Assembly: GCA_030620095.1 (NCBI GenBank)
Contig: JAUTXW010000595.1
Location: 124,001 to 188,000, forward strand
DNA: 64,000 nt
Direction: 5' to 3'
Origin: Kuschelorhynchus macadamiae
Taxonomy: Eukaryota > Arthropoda > Insecta > Coleoptera > Curculionidae
The translations under genes and the position numbers were made by a program. The notes beneath the pieces are model-generated. The model was not told the DNA's origin and made no database searches. It worked only from the letters and a program-made list of their open reading frames with translations. Shown here in pieces: positions 1 through 10,562 of the stretch (the first letter of the stretch is position 1; every line of letters starts with the position of its first letter).

Positions 1-21
1 ACTGTCTCTTCATTTTTATTT

Positions 22-56
22 GGTAAACATATTGGATTCCTACCAATATGTTTACC
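22..56. repeat. Perfect 14-bp inverted repeat (hairpin)
   Basis: Arms 22-35 and 43-56 are exact reverse complements (GGTAAACATATTGG) around a 7-nt loop. The loop side contains a GGATTCCTACC-like phrase that resembles the degenerate repeat family at 3460-4560, so this may be a scrap of that family. No gene is seen in 1-174. Confidence 0.6.
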
Positions 57-505
57 ATTTCTTTTCTACCTATGCAACACATGACTTTTGGGAACCATTT
101 AAAATAAATTCATAGATGTTGTAAAAATTTTATTTCGCTATCCTATATTATCAGTCGTCTTTACCTACTACTTATACAGGGTGGTCCTTTTAAAGTGTTA
201 CAAAGGGATATTGAGAAAACGGCTGATTGAAAATAAATGAAATTTCTAGGTATGCAATGGGTCGTTGGGGGACATTTTTTGACGGAGTTAGTAATGTTTT
301 AACCTTTTCTACTGTTTAGGGGTGGGGGGTAACTTTTAAATGTTAAATGGAAAGCTGCAGTTTTTTTTGCAGATTCGTAATCTCCAGAAAAAACTACGTT
401 ATAATCAATGAATAATTTAATGTCAATGTCAATTTCACTACGCTAAATTCAACAAAATTAAAAAGAAAATCAACAGAAGAAAAAACCGATATTAGGTACA
501 TGATT

Positions 506-1486
506 TTATTTTATTAGGTGTTCAAAATGACGGCCATTTTGTTCTAAACATTTATTAACTCTCTTTCGCAAAGAATTCCGCACTGTGAATAACATATCTG
601 GGGTGATTTCTCGAACTGCTCGCGTAATCCTTTCTCTCATGTCTTCGGCTGTAGTTGGAGCAGTCACCACGACTTTTTCTTTGACAAAACCCCATAAGAA
701 AAAATCAAGGGGGGTTAAGCACGTACTTCTCGACAGTAATGTGGTAGTGCACCGTCCTGTTGGAACCAAATTGCTTAACGTTGTTGCTCTGGAATATCTG
801 GCATCAATCTTTGCAAGTCATCTCGAAGGAAATCGCAGTATTGCTGTCCATTAAGACTACCATCGAAAAAATGAAGTCCAATAACAATATTGCCAAATAT
901 TCCACACCAAGTATTTATGGACCAAGGGTGTTGATTAGCGAAGGTTCGCATCCAGTTTGGTTTTTGTTCAGTAATAATGCATATTGTGACGATTGACTTG
1001 ACCATGGTTAGTGAATGTTGCTTCGTCAGAAAATATTGTATTTTCCAGTGAGTTGTTTTCATTGATCCATAGTCGAAACCACCGACAAAATTGCAACCGC
1101 CTCTCGAAGTCCTGTCCATACAATTCTTGATGTAAGGTAATATGGTAAGGATGAAATTTAAAATTGTACAAAATCCTGAGAACGGATGTTTTACACATCC
1201 CGGCGTCTTTAGATAGTTCTCAGGAACCAATATGAGAGTTGAGAGCTACTGTTCCCAAAACTCCTACCGCCATATCGTCGTTCGTTTTAGTTTTCCTCCT
1301 GCTGCGTTTTCTGGATGAGAGTTGGCCGGTCCGGCGACTCCTAGTCTCTAATCGTTTGAACGCCATGTGAGATTTTGATGGTAAGTGGGGAAATCTTACC
1401 GCCCAATGTTCAGAAGCATTGCGATAGTTTTTTATACAATCTCCGAGAATTAATAACATGTCAACTTGGCAGACGAATTCATTCAT
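506..1486 (-). pseudogene. mariner-like transposase, broken
   Basis: Reading from 1486 down, the N-terminal helix-turn-helix region (starting MNEFVCQVDML) is followed by a catalytic core in several frames. The first acidic motif is visible as FSDEATFTNHG. The second (WFQQDGALPHY) sits near 770. It runs almost directly into the third (LTPLDFFLWGF), so about 25 residues between the second and third catalytic Asp are missing. The tail ends QNGRHFEHLIK at 506. Several frameshifts and the internal deletion make it non-functional. The motif style matches the DD41D (rosa-like) mariner group also seen at 42513 and 61201, but the spacing cannot be measured here because of the deletion. Confidence 0.85.
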
Positions 1487-1819
1487 TTTAAGGATAGGTA
1501 GTTAAAATCTCAACTAAGATTATTAAATACGAACAGAAATAACACAGCTAAATAATAAACGAACAGAACTTAAAAAAAAAACAATAAACGAACACAATGA
1601 ACACTTATTTTAACAAGACGCTTAAACTAAAGACTTTAAATTCGAAGATAATTTAAGAAAATTACTGGCAATATCATAACATGTCAAGTCGTTCGTTGTC
1701 ATGATAACTGCAATAGTGGCGGCTGGTGAATCATCGCTGCAGTGCCGCAGAGCTAACAAAAAAATCAGGAACAAAATAATTAACTACATAATCTTACCAA
1801 AATACCGTATTTTTTTTAT

Positions 1820-1909
1820 CCGGTTGACATGGTAATTCTCGGAGGATGTAGAAAAAACAACGACAATGCTTCTGACCAAAATGGTTGTCATCTCGAACAC
1901 CTATTATAA
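1820..1909 (+). pseudogene. Inverted mini-copy: transposase N-terminus fused to C-terminus
   Basis: On the plus strand, opposite to the main transposase, 1823-1909 reads continuously as VDMVILGGCRKNNDNASDQ followed directly by NGCHLEHLL and a stop. The first part matches the N-terminus of the element's own transposase (VDMLLILGDCIKNYRNAS) and the second its C-terminus (NGRHFEHL). The right arm is therefore an internally deleted, inverted copy of the same element, explaining the long inverted repeat. It encodes no catalytic residues. Confidence 0.7.
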
Positions 1910-2318
1910 TAAAATCATGTACCTAATATCAGTTTTTTCTTCTGTTGAATTTCTTTTTAATTTTTGACATTAAATTATTCATTGATTATAACGTAGTTTT
2001 TTTTGGAGAATACGAATCTGTAAAGAAAACTGCACCTTTCCACTTAACATTTAAAAGTTACCCCCACCCCTAAAAAGTGGAAACGGTTAAAACATTACTT
2101 ACTCCGTCAAAAAATATCCTCCAACGACTCATTGCATCACTAGAAATTTCATTTATTTTCAATCAGCCGTTTTCTCAATATCGCTTTGTAACACTTTAAA
2201 AGGACCACCCTGTATATACACTGCTTTAACATAAATATAAGAGGATCGTTAACAAAAACCATTTAGAAGCTTATAATCTGGAAAATATCTGTTGTCCAAC
2301 GTAGCAGCACGGTAAATA

Positions 2319-2881
2319 ATAGCTATTCATTAATTCTCAATAATGTATTCAGAAAAAGTTGTGCATTAATGTTATACAATTGTGCAGAAAATACATTCAG
2401 GAGTATCTAAAATAGATGCCTTCATTTGTGGATCGTTTAACCAAAATTGTAAATATTTTATCCACAAACCAATGCTAAAAAGGCTAATATTCGCTGTGCA
2501 TTACTAAACTACAACATTGTTCAGATTTTAAGAATAAAACTTGTGTAAAAATACCAATAGCGTCACCTGTTAAAATCTTCAGAACAAAATGATTCATTTT
2601 TTCTGAACAATTATGTTTATATTTTATCTAACCCCACGCATCCAAGCCCTGATTGAACCGCAGAAATCGGATGTTTTCAATTGTAGCGCTGTGGTGGCGA
2701 CATTCGAAAGTATAATTCAACAAACACAAAGGGTTATTTGGTTTATAGACTACAGGTTTATCCAAAAAAAATACTATCTTGGGGAGTAGTGTTGCCATTT
2801 TGTTTTTGTACACATTCAGACACAATTTGTGCACTAAATCTACACAATTGTGCAGAATTAATGCATATTTTTTTAGAGTGA
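2319..2881. mobile_element. Putative 563-bp insertion with 8-bp flanking duplication
   Basis: The first hammerhead unit is interrupted here. GGTAAATA occurs immediately on both sides (2311-2318 and 2882-2889), and the unit resumes in register with units two and three, as expected of an insertion with an 8-bp target duplication. Internal direct repeats near both ends contain CAATTGTGCAGAA. No clear terminal inverted repeat or protein is seen. An 8-bp duplication would suit hAT-type elements, but nothing else proves that. Confidence 0.4.
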
Positions 2882-2935
2882 GGTAAATACTAAAAATATG
2901 GGTTTCATGGAGGATATAGAATCTATTTATGTATC

Positions 2936-2967
2936 CTAAGGATGCAACAATAAAGTTGCGAAATGTC
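2936..2967 (+). ncRNA. Hammerhead ribozyme-like core, unit 1 (mutated)
   Basis: CTAAGGA stands for the CUGANGA box (one change). It is followed by a perfect stem II (GCAAC..GTTGC), an intact GAAA box, then TGTC in place of the usual NUH cleavage triplet context. The G-to-A change in the first box should abolish cleavage. Confidence 0.5.
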
Positions 2968-3127
2968 GACAATTTAAAAAAAGTATCCTGTTTTTTACTG
3001 GATCCTAACCCCAAATAATACATCGGTAATTAGAAACTTAATATCTGAGCAATATCTGCGTACCAACGGAGTAAGTACAGACTAATAATATGGGTTCCAT
3101 GCTGGATACATAATCTACCTATCTGTC

Positions 3128-3159
3128 CTAAAGATGCAACAATAAAGTTGCGAAACGTC
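3128..3159 (+). ncRNA. Hammerhead ribozyme-like core, unit 2 (mutated)
   Basis: CTAAAGA (CUGANGA with one change), stem II GCAAC/GTTGC, intact GAAA and CGTC. The same sense and spacing as units 1 and 3. Probably inactive because of the box change. Confidence 0.55.
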
Positions 3160-3350
3160 GACTATTGAAAAATAGACTTTGATTTTTTACTGGATCTGAA
3201 CCCCAAATAATACACCACGCTAACATAACCACAAGAGGATTGTTAACGAAAACCATTTAGAAACTTAATATCTAAGAAATATATGCGGACCAACGGAGTA
3301 GGTAAAGACTAATAATATGGGTTTCATGCAGGACATAAGATCTACGTGTC

Positions 3351-3382
3351 CTGAGGATGCAACAATTAAGTTGCAAAACGTC
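3351..3382 (+). ncRNA. Hammerhead ribozyme-like core, unit 3 (mutated)
   Basis: CTGAGGA matches CUGANGA exactly and stem II GCAAC/GTTGC is intact, but the GAAA box reads AAAA before CGTC. Across the three units each conserved box is intact in at least one copy, implying an active ancestor. Confidence 0.5.
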
Positions 3383-3459
3383 GAAAATTTAAAAAAGTAT
3401 TTGTTTTTTTTTACTGGATCTTACCTCAAATAAAACACTACTCTAACAAATTTTTTTAA

Positions 3460-4560
3460 CACTGTTCCGCCTTATTGGATTTTTACCAAAATATTACCAG
3501 GCCATCCCCACATTACCCTTAATTTTTGGTCAAAATTTGAAGTTAATCGGATAAGTAATATTTAAGCTATCTCCCGAACAAACATATTTTTTTGGCATCT
3601 AGGGACGCTAAAACGAAAAGACGTGTAAAATCTGAAAGGGTGATTTTTTCACGAATACAAACATTTTACTCGGCCGCCATTTTGTTCGGCCACCTAGAAT
3701 TAGTACCAAAATGTTACCACTTAATTCAAACATAATACTTCATGTTTTTGCAAAGTTTGAGGTAATGCAATTTTGTTACGCCATATTTGATTTCTACCAA
3801 ATTGTTACCAGGACATCATGATACGACCCTTAATTTTTGACCAAAATCTGAAGTCAATCGGGTAAGGAGTATTTAAGATATGCAGCGAACTGGCATACAG
3901 AGAGACAGACCGACAGACGGACCGACGTAATTGATAAAACATGTTTTTTAGCAGCGACGCTAAAACGTGAAGATATGTAAAACCTAAGAGGGTGTTTTTT
4001 TTTCACGATTACGAAAATTTTATTTGGCTACTATTTTCTTCCCCCATCTTGAATTAGTAACACAGTTTTACTAGTTGATCCCTATACCACAAGCAGTTAC
4101 AGCGCACAATTGGAAATCAAACCATTAAGCAAGTTTTCAGGTTGAATTTTTAAATATTTTATTAAGCCGCCATTTTGTTCCGCCGTCTTGGATTCGTACC
4201 AAAATGTTACCAGTTGATTCCAACACAATACTTAATGTTTTTGCAAAATTTGAGATAAATTGGATAAGTAGTTTTTTAATAGTAATATTTTTAACATTTC
4301 ACTAGGGTGCCATTTTGTTTCGCCACATTGGCTTTTTACCAAAATGTTACCAGGTCATCCCCATACGACCCTCAATTTTTGACCAAAAGTTGAAGTCAAT
4401 CGGGTAAGTAGTTTTTTAGCTACGCCACGAACAGACAGACAGACTAACGGAATTGAGAAAACATGTTTGTCGTTATCTAGGGACCCTGAAACGTGAAGAT
4501 CTGAAAAAATCTCGGAGGGTGATTTTTTCACCGAAGTTATTTACTTTTTTTTCACAGAAA
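3460..4560. repeat. Degenerate non-coding repeat family (CCATTTTGTTCCGCC type)
   Basis: A phrase of the form CGCCATCTTGGATT..TACCAAAATGTTACCAG recurs near 3468, 3690, 3780, 4031, 4181 and 4322. It alternates with GTCAATCGGGTAAGTAG and (GACA)n-like stretches (3900-3925, 4430-4445) and a GGGTGATTTTTTCAC phrase. Further copies lie at 22800-23040 and, inverted, around 17960-18290 and 20290-20350. No protein is encoded. The mobile family it belongs to is not recognised. Confidence 0.65.
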
Positions 4561-5956
4561 TGCGAAGCAGATTCAAAAAAATGTATTCTATTTCCTATCA
4601 CTTTTTAATTTACTGTTTGCTTCTACGACTCGTATAAAAAATACGACTTGAAGAAAATTTGCAAATATATTTTACGTTTTTTTATACATTGAAAAACTCC
4701 AAAACATCCAGTCGCCTTTAATAAAACGCAGGTATTGCCGCTCTCAGAGATAACTGAGTATATATTTAAATAAATTTCATTTAAATTCAATGCTTCAGAA
4801 CCGATTCCTTGTGTATTTTTGAGATTGGCAGGAGAAAATTTGAATATTTCTCTTGGGAGTAATACTTACAATTTAGTAAGATCTGCTCAAGAAAATTCCT
4901 GTATATGGTAAATTCTGGTATTCGTTTCACATCAGTGCTACTCGATTATATTATTGGGAGCAGTTGGAGCAGGAAAGTCCATGACTGATATTTATAAGCA
5001 AAAAATATGTAGATCCTCGGAGTGAGGGGGATGGTTATTATTGTGACAGTGTTCGTAATAGTATTGATATTAGCGTCGTATGTTCATATATACTTAATCT
5101 GAGTTAGCTGTAATATTTACTTATTATCTTTTTTAACTACTAAGACTTCAGTTACAATTTTATTATAATTTTTATCTGTACGGTTAGGTATACTTTTAGC
5201 TATAATATGCACTATCAACTTTAATTTAATTCCATCTAAAAATGAATTGCCTCTAGATGCAACTTATTTTTACTAGTCTAATCTACAGTCTATGTAGCTT
5301 TTATGTATGCAATATTAATAAATTTTTCCATTTATTTCAGGTAAGTGAACATCAACTGTGTTTCATCAACAAACAAGGTATTTTATATTAAATAAGGTAA
5401 GTTTTTGAGGGAATATTGGGTTTAATCCGTACAAACCCAACAGTAGGAAAATAATATTACATAATTTAGTACGAATACTCCGTTCAAGCAATAAATCCAT
5501 TCTATATCGGAAAGTAAAAACTAAAACATTTAATTTTAATTGCAGTTTTAAGATCAACAGTCCGAAAGATAATAATATTTAAAAAACAAATTCATAATTA
5601 TTACAATAAGTAATAATAAAAAAAACATTAAAAGTTGGGTTATTATGTTCAAGAGAAGGTGTTAAGGCTAGGGGTTCATAATTTTTATTTTATTTGCAAT
5701 TTATGTCAACGGGGTTCAATCAACAAAAAAAAATTAGAAAATCTGGAAATTCCGGGTATACCGCTTGTTTGTTTTGAATGTGAAACCCTGTAAATTATTA
5801 CATTTTTAGATTCTACGAGACATTTTTTTCTCTTATATAGGTACTTATAATTGACTTATTTTGAGTGACTTCCAAGCAATAAACAGCAGATCGACATTTT
5901 TCAGTTTTGAAAGGTTATAGTGGAACTTAGCGTTAACCGTTTTCACTTTCTTTTAT
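4561..5956. other. No gene recognised
   Basis: AT-rich sequence without a supported reading frame or clear repeat. A CAG|GTAAGT-like string at about 5338 resembles a splice donor but nothing around it supports an exon. Confidence 0.5.
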
Positions 5957-6033
5957 GTCCTAACACTGGAACCTGTGGTGGAAGATAGATCAAAATACAA
6001 GAGTTCTAACCACACTACACCACAACTTGTTAC
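5957..6033 (-). repeat. PLE-1 3' pLTR segment (77-bp direct repeat)
   Basis: Identical to 8373-8449 over 77 bp. In the sense direction it follows the hammerhead cleavage site directly. Confidence 0.9.
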
Positions 6034-6080
6034 GTTCTGGACGCGCGTTTCGCTAACCAAGTTAGCATCATCAGCAGATG
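6032..6080 (-). ncRNA. Hammerhead ribozyme of PLE-1
   Basis: Minus-strand core: CTGATGA (6074-6068), stem II GCTAAC..GGTTAGC, GAAA (6051-6048), a self-complementary stem III CGC/GCG, then TC at the cleavage site (between 6040 and 6039). Stem I is a 4-bp pairing TCTG/CAGA on either side. All conserved core bases of the type I hammerhead are intact. PLE hammerheads typically have such a minimal stem III and are thought to work as dimers. Confidence 0.85.
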
Positions 6081-6102
6081 ATATAAACTAAAGTAACTTA
6101 TC

Positions 6103-8372
6103 CTAACAATAGAGGGAACCATAGGGAATAGGCCCTCTGTCTTTATTTAGTGCTTTCTTACCACATTTAACTATTTCTATACTCTCAAATGCATCCAATA
6201 ATCTATTATTAGATATATTTTTTATCAACTTATTATATAGATTATTTATTCCTATTCGGTGATTGTTTTCCAAAGCATGTTGGGCAACGCTTGACTTTTC
6301 TGTTCTTCCGTATCTTAAATGTGCCATGTGTTCTTTAAAACGAATGTTTATGGAGCGTTTAGTTTGCCCAACATATTTTAGATCTCAGTCATTACAGCTA
6401 ATTTCATAGATGCTGCTCCTCTCTTTCAAGTCGATTTTGTCTTTAGGGTTTCCAAGAAGATTTTTCAAACTGTTCTCTGTTTTGTAGGCTACTCTAAAAC
6501 CTACGTTTTTAAATACTTTTTCTAGACCTCTCGTATTGAAGAGTAGTGGCATATTTTAACATTTTCTTATGCGTATATCTATTTACTAATCTATGTACAA
6601 AATTATCATTATATCCATTACTTTTAGCTCTATTTTTAATCCGATTCATTTCATTATTAAAACGTACTTTACTTAATGGAAAATTGACTAACCTGTGAGT
6701 TAAGAAGTGGAATGCTGCCATTTACCATTACCTATCAGTATTAGTAAATTTCCTATAAATATCAAATTCTAATTTATAGTTATTTCTAATAACTAACGTG
6801 TCGAAAAAAAGGTAATTGCTCATTGTTCTCCTTTTCGTACGTAAAATTAATGGAAAGATATTTATTGTTTAATGTTTCTAAGAAAGTGTCCAAATTTTCT
6901 GTTTTAGTATCAAAAATAGCAAATATATCGAATACGTATCTATACCACACCCTTGGGAAATACTTGAGTTCTTTTTTGAATTGGGTTTCTAATCTGCCCA
7001 TAAACAAATTTGCAAGGAACGGAAATAAGCAATTGCCCGTCACAGTTCCCTCAAGTTGCTTATAATATTAATTGTTGAACTGAAAAAAATTTTGATTCAT
7101 ACACAATTTTGTGAGAAGTAAATATTCATCAATAAATTCTTTCTTCAAATTATTGATTTCAAGTAGTTCATTTAGGTACTCTAAAGCTAGTAGTATGGGT
7201 ACACTAAGAAACAATGAGCTTACACCAAAGATATTAAAATTTCACCTTCTTTTAAGTGAACATTCTTAAGTTTATCTAAAAATTCGAACGAGTTAGTAAC
7301 CTCAAAGTTATCATACGAGATATTTAATTTGCTGAATTCTTTTACTAACCATTTTGAAATATTGTACGTTGGTGATCCAACAGCTGAAACAATAGATCTC
7401 ATGGACTTCCCAGGTTTATGGATTTTGGGAAGGCAATACAGTTTAGATAACTGTGGGTTACTATTCGTTAGTTTGAATTTTAGTTTATCGGACACAAGGT
7501 TTTTACACTGTGTTAAACTACTTTTTATTTCTGTTACCATTTTTGATAACGGGTTTTTCTCAATTAAATCGGAAGGACCAATTTCAATCAAATTGTCTAC
7601 TCTTTCAAAATAATCTGTTTTGTCTAGTATAACAACCTTATTTCCTTTGTCAGCTTTTAAATAAAAACATTCCTTTTTCTTCAGACCCTGGATAACTTCA
7701 GTATTTTTACGAGAAACACATTTTTACTTGTTGTTAACAACGTTTTTTGAGATTTGATTTGTGCAAGCCTCTCTAATGAATCCCTTAGTTGACTCTGGCA
7801 CGTATTGAATGGAACTTTCGATATTCCCTATAATAGTTGGTAAATTATTTTTTACTGGAGGCTCTGCAAAATTAAAACCTTTATTCAAAAGGGCAATTTC
7901 TCTATTATCAAAAGACTGAGAAGAAAGATTTTCTACAATGTTCTCGACTTCCGAAGAAATTTGTTTTTGTGGTTTCAACTTTCTCAGTTTGTTTTTAAGA
8001 GAACACATTTTCTTCAAAAATGTGGCATCGATAACTACGAACATTTTTCTTTGGAAATCTAACCACTGTTCAAATTTTAAATTACTAAGCTTATAAGCGA
8101 GTTTTTTTTAAATAATCCGTATGCTTCAATTTCAAGCATACTTTGTTTGCTATAGAGATTTTTAATTTCTAAATCTAGCCACTTTTGTTTGGCAAAAGAT
8201 TCAACCTTCCCAGTAACGGGTGATTGTTTAGGGATTTTAACTGAAATGAATTTAGGGAAAACTGAAAAAGACTTGTATGATTTTAGAAACCAAATATCTG
8301 CTACTATTAACCTAATCTTAGTACAGTAGTTACAATAAAAGTTTTGTTCCGTTGACCGTGAAGCCATGTTAA
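6103..8372 (-). pseudogene. PLE-1 reverse transcriptase / GIY-YIG polyprotein, broken
   Basis: The product would copy RNA into DNA and nick the target through a GIY-YIG nuclease. In sense order: start ATG near 8367 (MASRSTEQNFYCNYC); N-terminal domain (8409-7724); RT core with YCLPKIHKPG..RSIVSAVGSPTY (7591-7220); RT catalytic block near 6950 reading RYVFDIFAIF; then a GIY-YIG domain (SSIYEISCND, a stop, then KYVGQTKRSINIRFKEH) at about 6420-6290 and the C-terminal tail to 6103. The first Asp of the YVDD box has become Phe, and several frameshifts and stops break the frame, so it is dead. Confidence 0.88.
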
Positions 8373-8449
8373 GTCCTAACACTGGAACCTGTGGTGGAAG
8401 ATAGATCAAAATACAAGAGTTCTAACCACACTACACCACAACTTGTTAC
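8373..8449 (-). repeat. PLE-1 5' pLTR segment (77-bp direct repeat)
   Basis: The upstream copy of the 77-bp repeat. It lacks the hammerhead, as expected if the 5' end of the inserted copy lay at the cleavage site. Confidence 0.9.
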
Positions 8450-9029
8450 TCTTCTTTCGTGTAAATTATCAATTTACACCTTGAGAACACTTGAACTATT
8501 AGAAAGTTTCAGTTTATATAGCTTTTTGTTTTCAGTTATCCAAGCTGCTTTTCTTTATGTTTGCTTTGTATAGAAAGTTCAACGGACATTTTGCTGATGG
8601 GTTTTCATTATTTTAAGCCTATTAGTAATCTGAAACGAAATTAAACATTATAATATTGCAGTTAAATATAACCTTTAAAATATCAAAACTTTTACGAAAA
8701 TTACATCTTACATACCTCAATATGTTTTATTCATAATTGATTGGATTACATTTTGTGAAGTATTTTTAACTTCTCTAAATTAAAACAAAAGAATTTTTTT
8801 TGTTTTGTTTACAAATATTTGGAATTGGCCTGCCTTTCTCTTCTGTTACTATGGTTTCATTGGTTTCTTATTTTTCGGCATCCAGCCAGCTTTGACAGTG
8901 TCTGATTTTTCACTTCAGTTACGATTTTCATCAGGTTCTTACTCCCTTATACTAGTGGCGCCAGCAGTGGACTCCACTGTAATTATTATTTTATTTTATG
9001 GCGTTAGGTTGGCATAAGTTCCTTCTGAA
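8450..9029. other. No gene recognised
   Basis: Contains a short palindrome (GTGTAAATTATCAATTTACAC core near 8460) and AT-rich sequence. No supported gene. Confidence 0.4.
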
Positions 9030-9180
9030 ATGAGGAAGAATGGTGGAGGGGAATGTGAAAACTTCTTCGAATTTTCTGGAGTTGATTTTCTCGGCCGACC
9101 CTTTCTATTGGCTCTCCTTGGAGGTCTGGCTTTATAAAAGTGCCTTAATGGACCAATCTTTTTAAAAGTAGTGAAAGTAT
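9030..9180 (-). pseudogene. Possible pogo/Tigger transposase C-terminal scrap with AT-hook
   Basis: On the minus strand about 9150-9080 reads ARPPRRANRKGRPRKSTPEN. This resembles the basic KGRPRKS..TPEK tail found after the DDE domain in some pogo/Tigger-like proteins, and includes an AT-hook (GRPRK). There is no catalytic domain beside it, and the match rests on this short motif alone. Confidence 0.25.
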
Positions 9181-9229
9181 GCCTAATTTCTGGTACGCAA
9201 GAATGTCATTTTTCTCGGTGAATTTAAAA

Positions 9230-10293
9230 TACCGTAATTTTCCTACAGATTACTGTCAAACTTTAGTGACATTTGCGATTTTCGTCAATTTAACTATGTT
9301 CCTAACATAAATAATCGCTGCTTACACTTAGTTTTTGCCAGCCTTAATTTATATGTTCTTAGAAACGATGTCCCACTCGTAACTAAGGATCCACATCACC
9401 CTTCCTTATTACTCGCCCTACGTGCTGGTAACCCTCATATTGACAATTTACCTGTTCATAAAAGCGGTTCTTCTCAGTATTATTTCAGAAAAGCCGATAA
9501 CCCTGCGTTGTATAAATCTATGGCCAATACTGACTGGAACCATTTTAAACACTATTTTCACTGCTCATGTGCCTCTTAAATTACCAAGACATAGACGCTT
9601 TCCACCCTGGCTTACTAAGGAAATCATAGATAACGTATTTAAGAAAGAAAAAGGCATTTCGTGACCTGAAAAAACATAAATCTGCTTTCATTCGTGTTAG
9701 GTACCAAGCCTTACGTCGTTTATTTAAAACACAGTCTGACAATGCTTTTATGCAATATATTCGAGGCAAAAGAGCTCAATCCAGGACATCTACCTCCTCT
9801 CTTTTCATGAACTAAATAACATAGTTTTCGGTTTTTCAAATTATTTTCAAAGTGTGTTTAAGGTTTCACTGCCCTTCGTACAAAATGATTCGTTAGTTTC
9901 CTCAGATATTGTTGATATTCCACGTATAACTTCGGGTGATGTAGTTTCAGCCTGCAAAGCCCTCAAAAACAAACTCACATGTGGTCCTGACGGTATACAA
10001 AGTCTGGTCGTAAAGGATTCCTGCCACGTTTTGTGTGAGCCACTGTGTCACATTTTCAATTTAATGCTGAACCTTGTTCATAAAAAAGATGTCTCCTCTG
10101 TGATTGAAAACTACCTTTCAATCTCAATTCTATGACATTTTTCTAAAGTATTTGAAATAATACTGCATAAGCACATATCATCCAAAATCCAAAATAAACT
10201 ATCCCTTGAGCAATATGGCTTTTTTCCAAATAGCTCTTGTGTTTCTAATTTGAGCTGCCTTTCAACATATGTTTATGATGCTCTTAATGATAA
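9230..10293 (+). pseudogene. LINE endonuclease end, linker and first RT motifs
   Basis: About 9270-9560 encodes the end of the APE-type endonuclease and linker: NNRCLHLVFASLNLYVLRND, then LVTKDPHHPSLL with the conserved D-HHP. This is followed by PPWLTKEI near 9600. 9854-10135 carries the start of the RT (NKLTCGPDGIQSLVVKD and ENYLSISIL), and 10140-10290 continues in another frame (FSKVFEIILHKHIS, SLEQYGFFPNSSC, YVYDALND). Frameshifts and stops show it is dead. The clade assignment rests on motif style only. Confidence 0.75.
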
Positions 10294-10331
10294 CACTGGT
10301 TAACAAGAAATTTGCCACAGAAAAAAAATTA

Positions 10332-10562
10332 CCTGTTTTTGGTGTTTTTTTGTGCGCTGATACCAAATATTTTTTTAGAATTTTTCTATCACCCACAGTT
10401 TTTATGTTCCAGTATAAAATATAATACAGGTAGTATATTAAATTATAATACAGGTAGCAGCTCAATATAGTGCACAAATACTTAATTTTGCAGTACACTA
10501 CCTGTTTTTATTATATATTTAGCATAATAAAGTTCAGATGAACATTTTATTATACAGGTAAT
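10332..10562. repeat. Subterminal ACAGGTA/TACCTGT motif cluster
   Basis: At least five copies in both orientations between the left end and the gene. Subterminal arrays of this kind are transposase binding sites in CACTA elements; that role is inferred here. Confidence 0.45.

Larger units (their letters stand above)
175..2214 (-). mobile_element. mariner-like element with ~355-370 bp inverted arms
   Basis: The element starts TACAGGGTGGTCC at 175 and ends with the reverse complement at 2214, flanked by TA at 173-174 and 2215-2216, the target duplication of the IS630-Tc1-mariner superfamily. The arms (about 175-545 and 1860-2214) are roughly 90% alike. They are unusually long because they include part of the coding ends as well as terminal DNA. 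A decayed transposase lies between them on the minus strand. The element landed at the edge of the hammerhead-repeat array that resumes at about 2220. Confidence 0.9.
2220..3460 (+). repeat. Decayed tandem array of ~200-bp hammerhead-bearing units (retrozyme-like)
   Basis: Three related units share the order: TAACATAA..AGAGGAT start, an AAAACCATTTAGAA segment, GACTAATAATATGGGTT, a hammerhead-like core, then TTTTTTACTGGATC and CCCAAATAATAC. The cores lie at 2936, 3128 and 3351, 192 and 223 bp apart; the middle unit lacks the first ~40 bp. The first unit is split by 2319-2881. A fourth relative with the same post-core sequence lies on the minus strand near 34870-34990. Tandem hammerhead units of this size are the form described for metazoan retrozymes; assignment here is by structure only, and no protein is encoded. 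Confidence 0.6.
5957..8449 (-). mobile_element. PLE-1, Penelope-like retroelement with terminal direct repeats
   Basis: A minus-strand PLE bounded by a 77-bp identical direct repeat (5957-6033 and 8373-8449). Between the repeats the order in sense direction is short 5' leader, N-terminal domain, RT, GIY-YIG endonuclease, then a hammerhead ribozyme in the 3' pLTR. The 5' copy stops 6 nt short of the position that cleavage by this ribozyme would give, consistent with a transcript that began at a ribozyme-cut end. Confidence 0.9.

Noticed and set aside
2628..3023. 131-codon minus-strand frame
   Set aside because: It overlaps the hammerhead repeat units and the putative insertion, and shows no protein motif; the open frame is by chance.
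8941..8975. TGGCGCCAGCAGTGG string resembling a retroviral primer binding site
   Set aside because: No LTRs, gag or pol sequence near it; the resemblance alone is not enough.
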